Source: an uncultured Acinetobacter sp. (GTDB lineage: Bacteria; Pseudomonadota; Gammaproteobacteria; Pseudomonadales; Moraxellaceae). From it: 64,000 nucleotides of DNA. The translations under genes were made by a program, and so were the position numbers. Below are positions 41,400 to 50,327 of the stretch, one piece after another (the first letter of the stretch is position 1; the number at the start of each line of letters is the position of its first letter). Below the pieces are notes generated by a model, which saw nothing but the letters and a program-made list of their open reading frames with translations, did not search any database and had not been told where the DNA came from. The stretch spans positions 1 to 64,000 of the forward strand of contig NZ_CANLSL010000008.1 of assembly GCF_947493735.1 (NCBI RefSeq), in the 5' to 3' direction.

Positions 41400-41840
41400 A
41401 TGAGTCAATTATTTGAAAGCGTCTTGCATGTGGAAGAAAAACATTTGGATCAATTGGGTCATGTGAATAATGTACAATATGTGACGTGGATGCAAGATGT
41501 TGCCTTAGCACATTCAGAGACTTTAGGTTTGGGCTTGGCTGATTATGTTCGCTTAAATCATGCGATGGTTGCCAGTGAACATCATGTGAAATACCGCAAA
41601 GCGTGTTTTGCAGGTGATGAGTTGGTACTTCGCACATGGCTGGGCGAGCAACAAGCCTTTTCTTCGATTCGTCATTATCTATTTTACCGAAAAAGTGATC
41701 AATCTATTGTTTTTCAAGCACATACTTTGTGGGGGTGTGTTGAGATATCGACAGGTCGACTGAAACGTTTGTCGCCAACATTTATTCAAGCCTACCAACC
41801 TTTAGACGCAAGCATCGATCCGTACCTCTTAAATGTGTAA
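41400..41840 (+). CDS. Acyl-CoA thioesterase (hotdog fold, YbgC/4HBT-like)
   Basis: A 146-residue single hotdog-domain protein. The family's active-site helix is visible in HLDQLGHVNNVQYVTWMQDV (with the conserved Asp and HVNN), followed by EHHVKYRKACFAGDELVLRTWL. Its substrate, an acyl-CoA or acyl-ACP, is not predictable. It starts 10 bp after kpsS, so it may be co-transcribed, but it is a common chromosomal gene and marks the right border of the capsule region. A terminator follows. Confidence 0.8.
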   Translation: MSQLFESVLHVEEKHLDQLGHVNNVQYVTWMQDVALAHSETLGLGLADYVRLNHAMVASEHHVKYRKACFAGDELVLRTWLGEQQAFSSIRHYLFYRKSDQSIVFQAHTLWGCVEISTGRLKRLSPTFIQAYQPLDASIDPYLLNV

Positions 41841-41904
41841 TCCTTAGAATGTCTGTATCAATCCGCAGGCTTTTTGATTATACTGCTGTCTATTTTCAAC
41901 TTCG

Positions 41905-41943
41905 TCAAAACTCACGCTTTTGAGTTTTGAGTTCGTCTTTTTT
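41905..41943 (+). terminator. Intrinsic terminator before lepA
   Basis: The stem tcaaaactca / tgagttttga (10 bp, 6-base loop) is followed by gttcgtctttttt. It would end the transcript from kpsS and the thioesterase ahead of lepA. Confidence 0.6.
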
Positions 41944-41975
41944 AGACGTAATTATTTGGATGTTTAAGGTCGTTC

Positions 41976-43796
41976 ATGGCAGCAGTTAAAAAATCCACGC
42001 CACTCGCTCAAATTCGTAATTTCTCAATTATCGCCCATATCGATCATGGTAAGTCGACCCTTGCCGATCGCTTTATTCAAATGTGTGGCGGTTTACAAGA
42101 TCGTGAAATGCAGGCACAAGTACTTGATTCAATGGATATTGAGCGTGAGCGTGGTATTACCATCAAAGCCGCATCGGTGACCTTGTATTATCAACATCCG
42201 AATGGTCAAGAATTTCAGCTCAACTTTATTGATACACCGGGACACGTTGATTTTTCATACGAAGTGTCACGCTCGCTCGCAGCTTGTGAAGGTGCACTTT
42301 TGGTTGTCGATGCCGCGCAAGGTGTTGAGGCACAATCGGTTGCAAACTGCTATACAGCAATCGAACAAGATTTAGAAGTTTTACCTGTTTTAAATAAAAT
42401 TGATTTACCGCAAGCTGAGCCTGAGCGGGTAATCAATGAAATCGAAGAAATTATCGGGATTGAAGCGACGACGGCACCAACGTGTTCTGCGAAAACTGGA
42501 TTAGGTGTTGATGGTGTTTTAGAGCGGTTGGTTGAAGTGATTCCTGCGCCTGAAGGCGATCGTGATGCGTCGTTACAGGCGCTGATTGTCGATTCATGGT
42601 TTGATAGCTATCTGGGTGTCGTGTCTTTGGTCCGTATCAAAGAAGGGCGAATCCGTAAAGGCGACAAGATGTTGGTTAAATCCACAGGGCAGGCTCATGT
42701 GGTGACCTCTGTAGGGATGTTTAGTCCTAAACATACCGAAACAGACTTGCTTGAAGCGGGTGAAGTGGGCTTTGTCATTGCGGGGATTAAAGATATTTTT
42801 GGTGCGCCAGTCGGTGATACCATTACCTTATCCAATACACCGCAAGTCACGGCTTTACCTGGTTTTAAAAAGGTCAAACCACAGGTGTATGCAGGATTAT
42901 TCCCGATTGATTCCAGTGATTTTGAACCGTTCCGTGAAGCGCTACAAAAACTACAAATTAATGATTCGGCATTATTTTTTGAGCCTGAAAGTTCAGATGC
43001 TTTGGGTTTTGGTTTTCGCTGTGGCTTCCTCGGCATGCTACACATGGAGATTGTTCAAGAACGTTTAGAACGTGAATATGATCTTGATCTGATTACGTCT
43101 GCGCCAACGGTGATCTACGAAGCTGTGACCAAAAAAGGCGAAACGATTTATATCGATAGCCCATCGAAAATGCCTGATGGTTCGACCCTTGAAGATTTAC
43201 GTGAACCGATTGCAGAGTGCCATATCCTGACCCCTCAAGAGTATTTGGGCAATGTTATGACCTTGTGTAATGAGCGTCGTGGCATTCAAAAGGATATGAA
43301 GTTTTTGGGTGCACAAGTGTCGATTACCTTTGAAATTCCGATGGCGGAAGTGGTGATGGATTTCTTCGACCGTTTGAAATCCTGCTCTCGTGGTTTTGCG
43401 TCGCTCGATTATAATTTCGTGCGTTTTGAAAGCTCGAGCTTGGTCAAAGTTGATGTGCTGATCAATGGTGAAAAAGTCGATGCCTTGGCAATGATTTGTC
43501 ATCGTGATGATGCACGCCATCGTGGTATTGCATTGGTTGAGAAAATGAAAGACCTGATACCACGTCAGATGTTTGATGTGGCGATTCAAGCAGCGATTGG
43601 CTCACAGATTGTGGCACGTTCTACCGTCAAAGCGATGCGTAAAAACGTTTTGGCAAAATGTTATGGCGGTGACGTCAGTCGTAAGAAAAAATTGCTTTCT
43701 AAACAAAAAGAAGGCAAAAAACGTATGAAGCAAGTCGGCAGTGTGGAGATTCCACAAGAAGCCTTCTTAGCCGTTCTCCAAGTGGATAAAAAATAA
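41976..43796 (+). CDS. lepA: Elongation factor 4 (LepA)
   Basis: A 606-residue translational GTPase that back-translocates or remodels stalled ribosomes. G motifs are visible ([32 protein letters not shown]), as are the elongation-factor domains and the LepA-specific C-terminal end ([21 protein letters not shown]). It is followed 9 bp later by lepB, the usual arrangement. Confidence 0.98.
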   Translation: MAAVKKSTPLAQIRNFSIIAHIDHGKSTLADRFIQMCGGLQDREMQAQVLDSMDIERERGITIKAASVTLYYQHPNGQEFQLNFIDTPGHVDFSYEVSRSLAACEGALLVVDAAQGVEAQSVANCYTAIEQDLEVLPVLNKIDLPQAEPERVINEIEEIIGIEATTAPTCSAKTGLGVDGVLERLVEVIPAPEGDRDASLQALIVDSWFDSYLGVVSLVRIKEGRIRKGDKMLVKSTGQAHVVTSVGMFSPKHTETDLLEAGEVGFVIAGIKDIFGAPVGDTITLSNTPQVTALPGFKKVKPQVYAGLFPIDSSDFEPFREALQKLQINDSALFFEPESSDALGFGFRCGFLGMLHMEIVQERLEREYDLDLITSAPTVIYEAVTKKGETIYIDSPSKMPDGSTLEDLREPIAECHILTPQEYLGNVMTLCNERRGIQKDMKFLGAQVSITFEIPMAEVVMDFFDRLKSCSRGFASLDYNFVRFESSSLVKVDVLINGEKVDALAMICHRDDARHRGIALVEKMKDLIPRQMFDVAIQAAIGSQIVARSTVKAMRKNVLAKCYGGDVSRKKKLLSKQKEGKKRMKQVGSVEIPQEAFLAVLQVDKK

Positions 43797-43804
43797 GGTG
43801 CGGT

Positions 43805-44860
43805 ATGGATTTTGATTTTAACTGGATATTGGTTCCTGCAACGCTGATCTTTTTCGGTATTTGGTTGTTGGACAAGTTGGTATTTAAGCAATATCAACAG
43901 TTGAAAGACAAGAAACAGGCTGCATTGGAGGCGGATCAGAACATCCAGCAGCAACAACAGCATTTTGAACAAGTCAAATCGAAATATCCACAGTTGGCTT
44001 TGTCAGAGTCTGTCACCAACCCTGATGATCCTGTCGATGTGACGCAAGCACGTGACCAACTCAGTCAAGCCAAAGGCGATGCGGTACGTGCGCATGCCAC
44101 GCATGATGCGCACAAAGTTAATCCAATCATTAATTGGGCGTATGACTTTTGGCCGGTATTAGCAGTGGTTTTGGTGGTGCGTTCGTTTTTGTTTGAGCCG
44201 TTTAATATTCCATCTGAGTCGATGAATCCAACTTTGGAAACAGGCGATTTTATTCTCGTGAATAAGTTTGCTTATGGTGTGCGCTTGCCACTAATTAATA
44301 CGAAAATTATTGATACAGGTGCGCCAGAGCATGGCGATGTGGCGGTGTTCCGTTATCCAGTTGATCCAAGTATCAGTTATATTAAACGTATTATTGGCTT
44401 ACCTGGTGACACGATTTCTTATCAAAATGGTGAGTTATTCATTAATGGTGAAAAGCAGTTTTCCCAAAAAGGTAATGAAGTCAATTTGCCTGTACATTAT
44501 CAAGATGCATCGGGACAACAACAAAAAATCATCGTAGATGCACAGCAATGGGTGGTGAATATTGCATCCCATCGATTTATCACACAATATATCAAGGCAA
44601 CACAATCAGATGGCATTGCTCAGCAATTCATTCAGCAATACCAACAAAAAGCACCGCTATCACTTGAGCAAAATTGGGAAGTGACTGTACCAGAAGGTGA
44701 GTATTTTACGATGGGTGATAATCGTGATCAAAGTGCAGACAGTCGCTATTGGGGATTTGTTCCAGAAGCAAACTTAACGGGGAAAGCGACCTATGTGTGG
44801 ATGCATAAAGCACCGGGATTAAATTTACCGAGCTTTAAGCGCAATGGCAGTATTCCATAA
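43805..44860 (+). CDS. lepB: Signal peptidase I
   Basis: A 351-residue inner-membrane serine protease that removes signal peptides from Sec and Tat substrates. It has an N-terminal transmembrane helix (about 5-25), a Gln-rich cytoplasmic loop, a second helix (about 116-130) and the periplasmic catalytic domain with Ser139 (SESMNPTL), Lys194 (YIKRIIGLPGD) and MGDNRDQSADSRYWGFV. It is a little longer than E. coli LepB because of insertions in the loop and in the catalytic domain. Confidence 0.96.
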   Translation: MDFDFNWILVPATLIFFGIWLLDKLVFKQYQQLKDKKQAALEADQNIQQQQQHFEQVKSKYPQLALSESVTNPDDPVDVTQARDQLSQAKGDAVRAHATHDAHKVNPIINWAYDFWPVLAVVLVVRSFLFEPFNIPSESMNPTLETGDFILVNKFAYGVRLPLINTKIIDTGAPEHGDVAVFRYPVDPSISYIKRIIGLPGDTISYQNGELFINGEKQFSQKGNEVNLPVHYQDASGQQQKIIVDAQQWVVNIASHRFITQYIKATQSDGIAQQFIQQYQQKAPLSLEQNWEVTVPEGEYFTMGDNRDQSADSRYWGFVPEANLTGKATYVWMHKAPGLNLPSFKRNGSIP

Positions 44861-44913
44861 CTATTGCGATAGATCCAAGTATGTGGGTTGAAAATAAGGA
44901 AAAGAGGTCAATA

Positions 44914-45288
44914 ATGAAAAATCAACGTGGTGCATCATATTTAGGTATTTTCTTTGCCATTATTTTATTTGCTTTGGCAGCGAAAATCGCTGTGGCTGTT
45001 TGGCCAGCGTATTGGGATGATCGCATTATCAATTCTCAAATTGAAGAAGCTTTAGCAACCCTGCCTAAAGACACAACGCAGAATAAATTCAAACAAGATT
45101 TATCACAACGCTTAGAAATGAATAATATTCGTGACATTAAAGTTGATGATATTTTGCAAGTCACCAATACCGCAGGTCTTGCTGTGAAAAAAGACTATGA
45201 GGTACGTAAGCCATTTTTGATGAATATGTCATTATTGATGACATTCCAAAAAGATTTTGATCAGAGGTCTGCAAATACAGGTGAATGA
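44914..45288 (+). CDS. DUF4845 domain-containing membrane protein
   Basis: A 124-residue protein with one N-terminal hydrophobic helix (YLGIFFAIILFALAAKIAV) and a small extracytoplasmic domain. Its position between lepB and rnc and its sequence match the DUF4845 family. The track begins at 44881, but ATG 44914 (MKNQRGASYLG), with agagg upstream, is the better start. No function is established for the family. It overlaps the chosen rnc start by 8 bases. Confidence 0.82.
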   Translation: MKNQRGASYLGIFFAIILFALAAKIAVAVWPAYWDDRIINSQIEEALATLPKDTTQNKFKQDLSQRLEMNNIRDIKVDDILQVTNTAGLAVKKDYEVRKPFLMNMSLLMTFQKDFDQRSANTGE

Positions 45289-45958
45289 TCCCCGATTAAT
45301 GTCAAGACTGGGTTATCAGTTTCGGCAGATTGAGTTATTAAAACTGGCGCTGACGCACCGCTCGGTGAGTCAGCGTCATAATTATGAGCGCCTGGAATTC
45401 TTAGGCGATTCCTTGCTTGGGACGATCATTGCACAGTGTTTATACGAGCGATTTCCTAAAGAAAAGGAAGGTAATCTAACTCGGATGAGGGCAACATTGG
45501 TACGCCAAGAGTCTTTAGCCAAGATTGCGAAGGATTTACAATTGAGTAAGTCATTAGTACTGAGCACTGGCGAGCTGAAATCAGGCGGTCATCATCGTGA
45601 GTCAATATTGGCAGATGTGGTCGAATCAATCATTGGTGCGATTTATTTAGATTGTCAGCAGTTTGATCAACTACAACAGATCGTATTGCAGTGGTATGCG
45701 CCATATCTTGAGCAGATTCAACCGACGGAACAACTGAAAGATCCAAAGTCACGCTTACAAGAATGGTTGCAAGGGCAAAAATTGCCTTTACCAAAGTATG
45801 ACGTGATCGAGATACAAGGCGATGCACCAAATCAGCATTTCACCATTCTCTGTGAAGTTGAAGGAATGGAGAATGTGAAGGGTGAAGGTGCTAGTCGCCG
45901 ATTTGCCGAACAAGCCGCAGCTGCGGAGATTTTAAAACGAGTGGAGCAGGCCAAATGA
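45281..45958 (+). CDS. rnc: Ribonuclease III
   Basis: A double-stranded RNA endonuclease that processes rRNA precursors. The catalytic motif NYERLEFLGDSLLG, the later SILADVVESIIGAIYLD acidic cluster and a C-terminal dsRNA-binding domain (DPKSRLQEWLQ...GEGASRRFAEQAAAAEIL) are present. The start is uncertain: the track uses TTG 45257, while GTG 45281 or ATG 45299 are alternatives. I chose GTG because it keeps the residues before DPRL and overlaps the previous gene only slightly. The stop overlaps the era start (ATGA). Confidence 0.96.
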   Translation: MNDPRLMSRLGYQFRQIELLKLALTHRSVSQRHNYERLEFLGDSLLGTIIAQCLYERFPKEKEGNLTRMRATLVRQESLAKIAKDLQLSKSLVLSTGELKSGGHHRESILADVVESIIGAIYLDCQQFDQLQQIVLQWYAPYLEQIQPTEQLKDPKSRLQEWLQGQKLPLPKYDVIEIQGDAPNQHFTILCEVEGMENVKGEGASRRFAEQAAAAEILKRVEQAK

Positions 45959-46962
45959 GCACCGAAGATCAACACGCTACTGGCAAACAAGACATTATTA
46001 ATCAGTTTTTTAATGATGAGAAGAAGCCGATTCCTGCGGATTTTCGCAGTGGTTTTGTGGCGATTGTTGGTCGCCCGAATGTCGGTAAATCGACACTAAT
46101 GAATCATTTGCTCGGTCAAAAGCTTTCGATTACCTCTCGTAAACCACAAACCACACGGCATAAAATCATTGGTATTGATAGCCGTGAACATATGCAAGCG
46201 GTCTATGTAGATACGCCGGGGATGCACAAAAAAGAAGTGCGTGCCATCAATAAAATGATGAACAAAGCTGCACACTCTGCGCTACGAGATGTGAATCTGG
46301 TGTTGTTCGTGATTGACGGACAGAAGTGGACACAAAATGATGATTTGGTCTTAGAAAAACTCGTCAACGCCAGCATGCCTGTAATCTTGGTCATCAATAA
46401 AGTAGATACGCTTGAGGATAAAAGAGCCATTTTACCGCTGATTGAGCAACGCACAAAGTTGATGCAATTTGCTGAGATCGTTCCTGTATCGGCACTCCGT
46501 GGTTCAAACCTCGATCACTTGCGCGATACGATTGGTAAATATTTACCATTTTCTCCGCCATTGTATGCGATGGATCAAGTGACAGATCGTTCTGAGCGTT
46601 TCCTTGCTAGCGAGGTGATTCGTGAAAAGATCATGCGTCAGCTTGGTGAAGAGTTACCTTATGATCTCACCGTACAAATCGAAAGTTTTAAAACTGAAGA
46701 ACCTACTGTGAACCCAAAGACAGGGAAGTTAAAAGAAGCATGTACTTATATTGATGCGACGATTTTTGTAGAGCGTCAGGGGCAAAAAGCCATCGTGATT
46801 GGTGATAAAGGTAAAAAACTCAAACAAATCGGTATGGATGCACGTACCGATATGGAAAAAATGTTTGAGCAAAAAATCATGCTCACGCTTTGGGTGAAAG
46901 TCAAAGGTGGTTGGTCTGATGATGAGCGTGCCTTGAAAAGCCTTGGTTATAGTGATATTTAA
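45955..46962 (+). CDS. era: GTPase Era
   Basis: A 335-residue essential GTPase that binds 16S rRNA during 30S maturation. G1 (AIVGRPNVGKSTLMN), G2 (SRKPQTTRHK), G3 (VDTPGMH), G4 (NKVD) and the C-terminal KH domain with IVIGDKGKKLKQIG are visible. The N-terminus is about 30 residues longer than in E. coli. It is translationally coupled to rnc, as is usual. Confidence 0.98.
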   Translation: MSTEDQHATGKQDIINQFFNDEKKPIPADFRSGFVAIVGRPNVGKSTLMNHLLGQKLSITSRKPQTTRHKIIGIDSREHMQAVYVDTPGMHKKEVRAINKMMNKAAHSALRDVNLVLFVIDGQKWTQNDDLVLEKLVNASMPVILVINKVDTLEDKRAILPLIEQRTKLMQFAEIVPVSALRGSNLDHLRDTIGKYLPFSPPLYAMDQVTDRSERFLASEVIREKIMRQLGEELPYDLTVQIESFKTEEPTVNPKTGKLKEACTYIDATIFVERQGQKAIVIGDKGKKLKQIGMDARTDMEKMFEQKIMLTLWVKVKGGWSDDERALKSLGYSDI

Positions 46963-46993
46963 CTTGAATCAATATGCTTCAGAGGAAGGTTAG

Positions 46994-47179
46994 GTGAAAA
47001 CATCATTATCACTCGTATTTTTAAGTGTATTTGCACTGCAAGGCTGTATTCATAAAGTCGTGACTGTACCAGTTAAAGTGGCTTACAAAACCACCAAAGG
47101 TGTGGTGAAGGGTACGGCAGCGGTTGCAGGTGCGGTGATTCCAGATGGCGATGATGAAGATGACAAGGAAAAAGATTAA
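46994..47179 (+). CDS. Small lipoprotein (61 residues)
   Basis: GTG start with aggaagg upstream. The signal peptide ends in a clear lipobox (FALQGC, Cys at about 18), followed by a Lys/Val/Thr/Gly-rich segment and a strongly acidic tail (DGDDEDDKEKD). It resembles small lipoproteins annotated as hypothetical in Acinetobacter. The function is unknown. It lies between era and recO. Confidence 0.75.
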   Translation: MKTSLSLVFLSVFALQGCIHKVVTVPVKVAYKTTKGVVKGTAAVAGAVIPDGDDEDDKEKD

Positions 47180-47284
47180 AACCTCACGCATCTAAAGCCA
47201 TCATCAAGACGTATTGAATCATGTGTTGAGTGAAATTATCACAATGATTATTTGATTAAAAACTTTGAGGTATTTATCAAAGCC

Positions 47285-47977
47285 ATGATGCGAAATCAAT
47301 CCTTAACAGGCTTTGCGATTCATCAACGGCGCTATCGAGAGCGCAGTTATATTTTACATTTTTTTAGTGAAGAGTTTGGGCGTGTTGATGGTGTGACACG
47401 ACAGCAACCACCTGCGCTTTATCATCGAACTCAGCTCCAAGCGACTGGTAAATCAGAATTAAAAAACTTTAGCCAAATCGACGTACAAGGTCAGCCATTT
47501 TATTTACAGCATAAAGCCTTGTTTGCAGGGTTTTATCTCAATGAAATTTTATTAAGATTAATGCCACCCGAAGAGCCAATGCCTGATACTTATCAAACTT
47601 ACCAAGCGACATTGGAACAGCTGAAAAATCTCGCCAAAGATGATCCCAAAGATTTACAACTAAAATTGATCTTGCGTCAATTTGAACAAGTTTTTTTGCA
47701 AGAGCTTGGTTATGCCATTGATTTTAGCCAAGATGCCAATGGACAGGATATTGCGCCGACGGTGTATTATCAGTTTATCCCACAAGAAGGCTTTGTCATT
47801 GGGCAATATGGGCAAAATTTCCTAGGACAAGATTTATTGAATCTTGCGCAAAGTGAGCAAATCAACTCGGAAAATGTGAGCTTACTTGCTAAACTATACC
47901 GACTGATTCTGACAGAATTATTAGGCAATAAACCGCTGAAAAGCCGTCAACTGTGGGTGAGTCAATTGCAAAGTTAG
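47285..47977 (+). CDS. recO: DNA repair protein RecO
   Basis: A roughly 230-residue recombination mediator that helps load RecA with RecR. It has an N-terminal OB fold (GFAIHQRRYRERSYILHFFSEEFGRVDGV) and a helical C-terminal region (LKLILRQFEQVFLQELGYAID). The zinc-binding cysteines found in some RecO proteins are absent. The track starts at TTG 47252; ATG 47285 or 47288 fits the family N-terminus better. It is followed by pdxJ, the standard order. Confidence 0.9.
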   Translation: MMRNQSLTGFAIHQRRYRERSYILHFFSEEFGRVDGVTRQQPPALYHRTQLQATGKSELKNFSQIDVQGQPFYLQHKALFAGFYLNEILLRLMPPEEPMPDTYQTYQATLEQLKNLAKDDPKDLQLKLILRQFEQVFLQELGYAIDFSQDANGQDIAPTVYYQFIPQEGFVIGQYGQNFLGQDLLNLAQSEQINSENVSLLAKLYRLILTELLGNKPLKSRQLWVSQLQS

Positions 47978-48085
47978 CTGGATTGTACAGCGCTTAGCGG
48001 ACTACCCATTTTGCAGTCCCAAGTTAGTTTCAATTAGCTTCAACAAGTAGTCATTCAAATCATTCAGATATCGTAGGAAAGTTTC

Positions 48086-48805
48086 ATGGCAGCACTTTTA
48101 GGTGTCAATATTGACCACGTTGCAACACTTCGCCAAGCACGAGGCACGATTTATCCTGATCCTGTCAATGCGGCTTTGATTTGTGAGCAAGCAGGTGCGG
48201 GAGGCATTACTTTACATTTACGTGAAGATCGTCGTCATATTCAAGATGCTGATGTCTATCGAATGCGCCCACTTTTGACCACACGCATGAATCTTGAAAT
48301 GGCAGTGACTGAAGAAATGCAAGCGATTGCACTTGAAGTGATGCCACAACATGTTTGTTTGGTGCCTGAGCGTCGTCAAGAAATCACGACTGAGGGTGGT
48401 TTGGATGTGCTGACGCATTTTGAAAAAGTCAAAGCCATGACGCAGACTTTGGTTCAAGCAGGTATTGATGTGTCACTGTTTATTGATCCTGATGCGGCGC
48501 AGATTGATGCTGCAATCCGCTGTGGTGCACCGACCATTGAGATTCATACAGGCGCTTATGCGGATACGACAGGTGAAGCACAACAACATGAATTGATGCG
48601 TATTCAACATGCCGTGCAGTATGCAGAAGGTCGCTTAATTGTGAATGCAGGGCATGGGCTAAATCTAGATAATGTTACGCCGATTGCAGCACTTCCACAG
48701 ATTCATGAGTTAAATATTGGTCATGCCATCATTGCAGATAGTGTGTTTGTTGGCTTGGCGCAAGCGGTGCAACAGATGAAAGCTGCAATTCATGCTGCAC
48801 GTTAA
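48086..48805 (+). CDS. pdxJ: Pyridoxine 5'-phosphate synthase
   Basis: A 239-residue TIM-barrel enzyme condensing 1-deoxyxylulose-5-P with 3-amino-1-hydroxyacetone-1-P in vitamin B6 synthesis. Family landmarks are [59 protein letters not shown] and NAGHGLN. Ribosome binding site taggaaa. It follows recO by about 110 bp. Confidence 0.98.
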   Translation: MAALLGVNIDHVATLRQARGTIYPDPVNAALICEQAGAGGITLHLREDRRHIQDADVYRMRPLLTTRMNLEMAVTEEMQAIALEVMPQHVCLVPERRQEITTEGGLDVLTHFEKVKAMTQTLVQAGIDVSLFIDPDAAQIDAAIRCGAPTIEIHTGAYADTTGEAQQHELMRIQHAVQYAEGRLIVNAGHGLNLDNVTPIAALPQIHELNIGHAIIADSVFVGLAQAVQQMKAAIHAAR

Positions 48806-48840
48806 TTCATTTCCCAATTTTAAACTGAATAGTTCTTCCT

Positions 48841-49515
48841 ATGTCTGATGATTTAAAGCACTCCAATGATTTAAGCAGTCGTGGCTTAGACAATTTAATG
48901 CAACCTGTCTACGAATTTCTCGGTTGTCGTACACCGCAGGCATGGTTAGATGCGGCGACTGAAAATATGGAATTATTGATCCAAGATCATGCCAACTGTG
49001 AAAAGAAAGCAGCAGGTACTGCGATGAATCTGATGTTTCGCTATAGTTTTTTTACCGAATTACAAGTCAAATTGGCACAATTGGTTCGTGAAGAAATGTT
49101 GCATTATGAGCAAGTATTAGAATTTATGGCGAAGCGTGGGCAGGAATGGAAAGCAGTGAGTGCAGGGCGTTATGCGAGTGGCTTACGGAAAGAGATTCGC
49201 ACCTATGAACCTGAGGCTTTGGTCGATGTGTTGATTATTGGTGCGTTTGTAGAAGCACGTTCCTGCGAGCGTTTTGCTACATTGTCGCCGATCGTGGATG
49301 AGGAGCTTGGGCGCTATTATCGTTATTTGCTCAAGTCTGAAGCACGACATTTTGAGGATTATTTGGCATTGGCAAAAGATGTGGCAACCACCGCAGAGAT
49401 GAAAAATCCTGACGAAGATATTGCCGAGCGTATCGCACATATTCGTCAAGTGGAAGCGGATTTAATCCAACGCCCAGATCAACAATTTCGTTTTCATAGT
49501 GGCGTGCCTGCTTGA
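48841..49515 (+). CDS. miaE: tRNA 2-methylthio-N6-isopentenyladenosine hydroxylase MiaE
   Basis: A 224-residue ferritin-like diiron monooxygenase that hydroxylates ms2i6A-37 in tRNA. Its metal ligands are recognisable in ANCEKKAAGTAMNLM, REEMLHYEQVLEFM, GAFVEARSCERF and SEARHFEDYL. It starts 35 bp after pdxJ. The role depends on MiaA/MiaB elsewhere in the genome. Confidence 0.92.
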   Translation: MSDDLKHSNDLSSRGLDNLMQPVYEFLGCRTPQAWLDAATENMELLIQDHANCEKKAAGTAMNLMFRYSFFTELQVKLAQLVREEMLHYEQVLEFMAKRGQEWKAVSAGRYASGLRKEIRTYEPEALVDVLIIGAFVEARSCERFATLSPIVDEELGRYYRYLLKSEARHFEDYLALAKDVATTAEMKNPDEDIAERIAHIRQVEADLIQRPDQQFRFHSGVPA

Positions 49516-49660
49516 TTGTTTCAGTTGAAACCTTATCTTTTGTATGCTGAAAAATCAGTTTACAAATTTATGAATAAGGATTTTGCAAGCAAGCTGACTT
49601 TGTTTTAAAACTATTTAAATCGAATTTATGTTTAGTGATTTTAAATAAGGAAAGCTCAAA

Positions 49661-49996
49661 ATGGCAGGATGGTTTGAAGTCGATAAGGCAAAAGACGGAC
49701 AGTTTAAATTTGTACTCAAAGCAGGCAATTCAGAGATTATTCTCACCAGCGAGCTTTACAAAACCAAAGCTTCTGCGATGAATGGTATTGCTTCTGTGCA
49801 AAAGATTAGCGGCGATGATGCACGCTATGACCGTAAAGTGGCAAAAAATGATAAACCATATTTCAATTTAAAAGCGGCGAATCATCAGATCATTTGCACC
49901 AGCCAATACTACGCCAGTGAAGCATCACGTGATAATGGCATTGAATCTGTGAAGAAGAATGGTTCAAGTGAAACGATTAAAGATTTAACGGTATAA
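49661..49996 (+). CDS. YegP-family DUF1508 protein
   Basis: A 111-residue protein with two tandem DUF1508 repeats. Each has the pattern F-x-L-K-A-x-N-x-x-I-I-x-T/C-S-x-x-Y followed by a NGI(A/E)SV helix (first repeat about 12-45, second about 61-95). The first residues, MAGWFEVDKAKDGQFKFVLK, are typical. The family is widespread with no firmly assigned role. It has a good ribosome binding site (aagga) and its own terminator. Confidence 0.88.
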   Translation: MAGWFEVDKAKDGQFKFVLKAGNSEIILTSELYKTKASAMNGIASVQKISGDDARYDRKVAKNDKPYFNLKAANHQIICTSQYYASEASRDNGIESVKKNGSSETIKDLTV

Positions 49997-50015
49997 TTTC
50001 CTGTAGAAAATATTG

Positions 50016-50042
50016 AAAAGACTTCTACGGAAGTCTTTTTTA
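50016..50042 (+). terminator. Intrinsic terminator of the DUF1508 gene
   Basis: The stem aaaagacttc / gaagtctttt (10 bp, tacg loop) continues into a T run. It is a strong standard terminator just after the DUF1508 stop codon. Confidence 0.88.
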
Positions 50043-50070
50043 TAAGTTGTTAGGTGATCGACAGGAAAAT

Positions 50071-50277
50071 ATGTGTCGAAGTCATTATCTCAAGTGTGGT
50101 GCTTTGGCGACTTTGCTATGGTCGCCGTTATTGATTTTTGGTTTGTATGGTATTCCGATACTCATTCCGATTGTATTATTTCTTTTGATTGTGGTGTTTC
50201 CGACGACGCTGATTTGTGCGGAGTTGGAGTGGCGAGCACATCAAAAAAAATTGATCATTCGATTTTTTAGTACATAA
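50071..50277 (+). CDS. Small hydrophobic membrane protein (68 residues)
   Basis: From ATG 50071 (cgacaggaaa upstream) the frame encodes a short basic N-terminus with two cysteines (MCRSHYLKCG), two closely spaced hydrophobic segments (LATLLWSPLLIFGLYGI and LIPIVLFLLIVVFPTTLI) and a basic C-terminus (RAHQKKLIIRFF). This is a helical-hairpin membrane protein of no family I recognise. It is followed directly by a terminator shared with convergent acnA. The overlapping frame 50073-50270 lacks such structure. Confidence 0.55.
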   Translation: MCRSHYLKCGALATLLWSPLLIFGLYGIPILIPIVLFLLIVVFPTTLICAELEWRAHQKKLIIRFFST

Positions 50278-50306
50278 AAAACAGCCACATCAAGTGGCTG
50301 TTTTTA
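50276..50306. terminator. Bidirectional terminator between small membrane gene and acnA
   Basis: The stem acagccac / gtggctgt (8 bp, 5-base loop) is flanked by an A run on the left and a T run on the right, so it serves both convergent genes. Confidence 0.88.
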
Positions 50307-50327
50307 TATTTTTAGAGTGTAAATACA

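Noticed and set aside
43197-43589. 130-residue minus-strand ORF inside lepA
   Set aside because: Antisense shadow of a conserved gene, His-rich because of codon complementarity.
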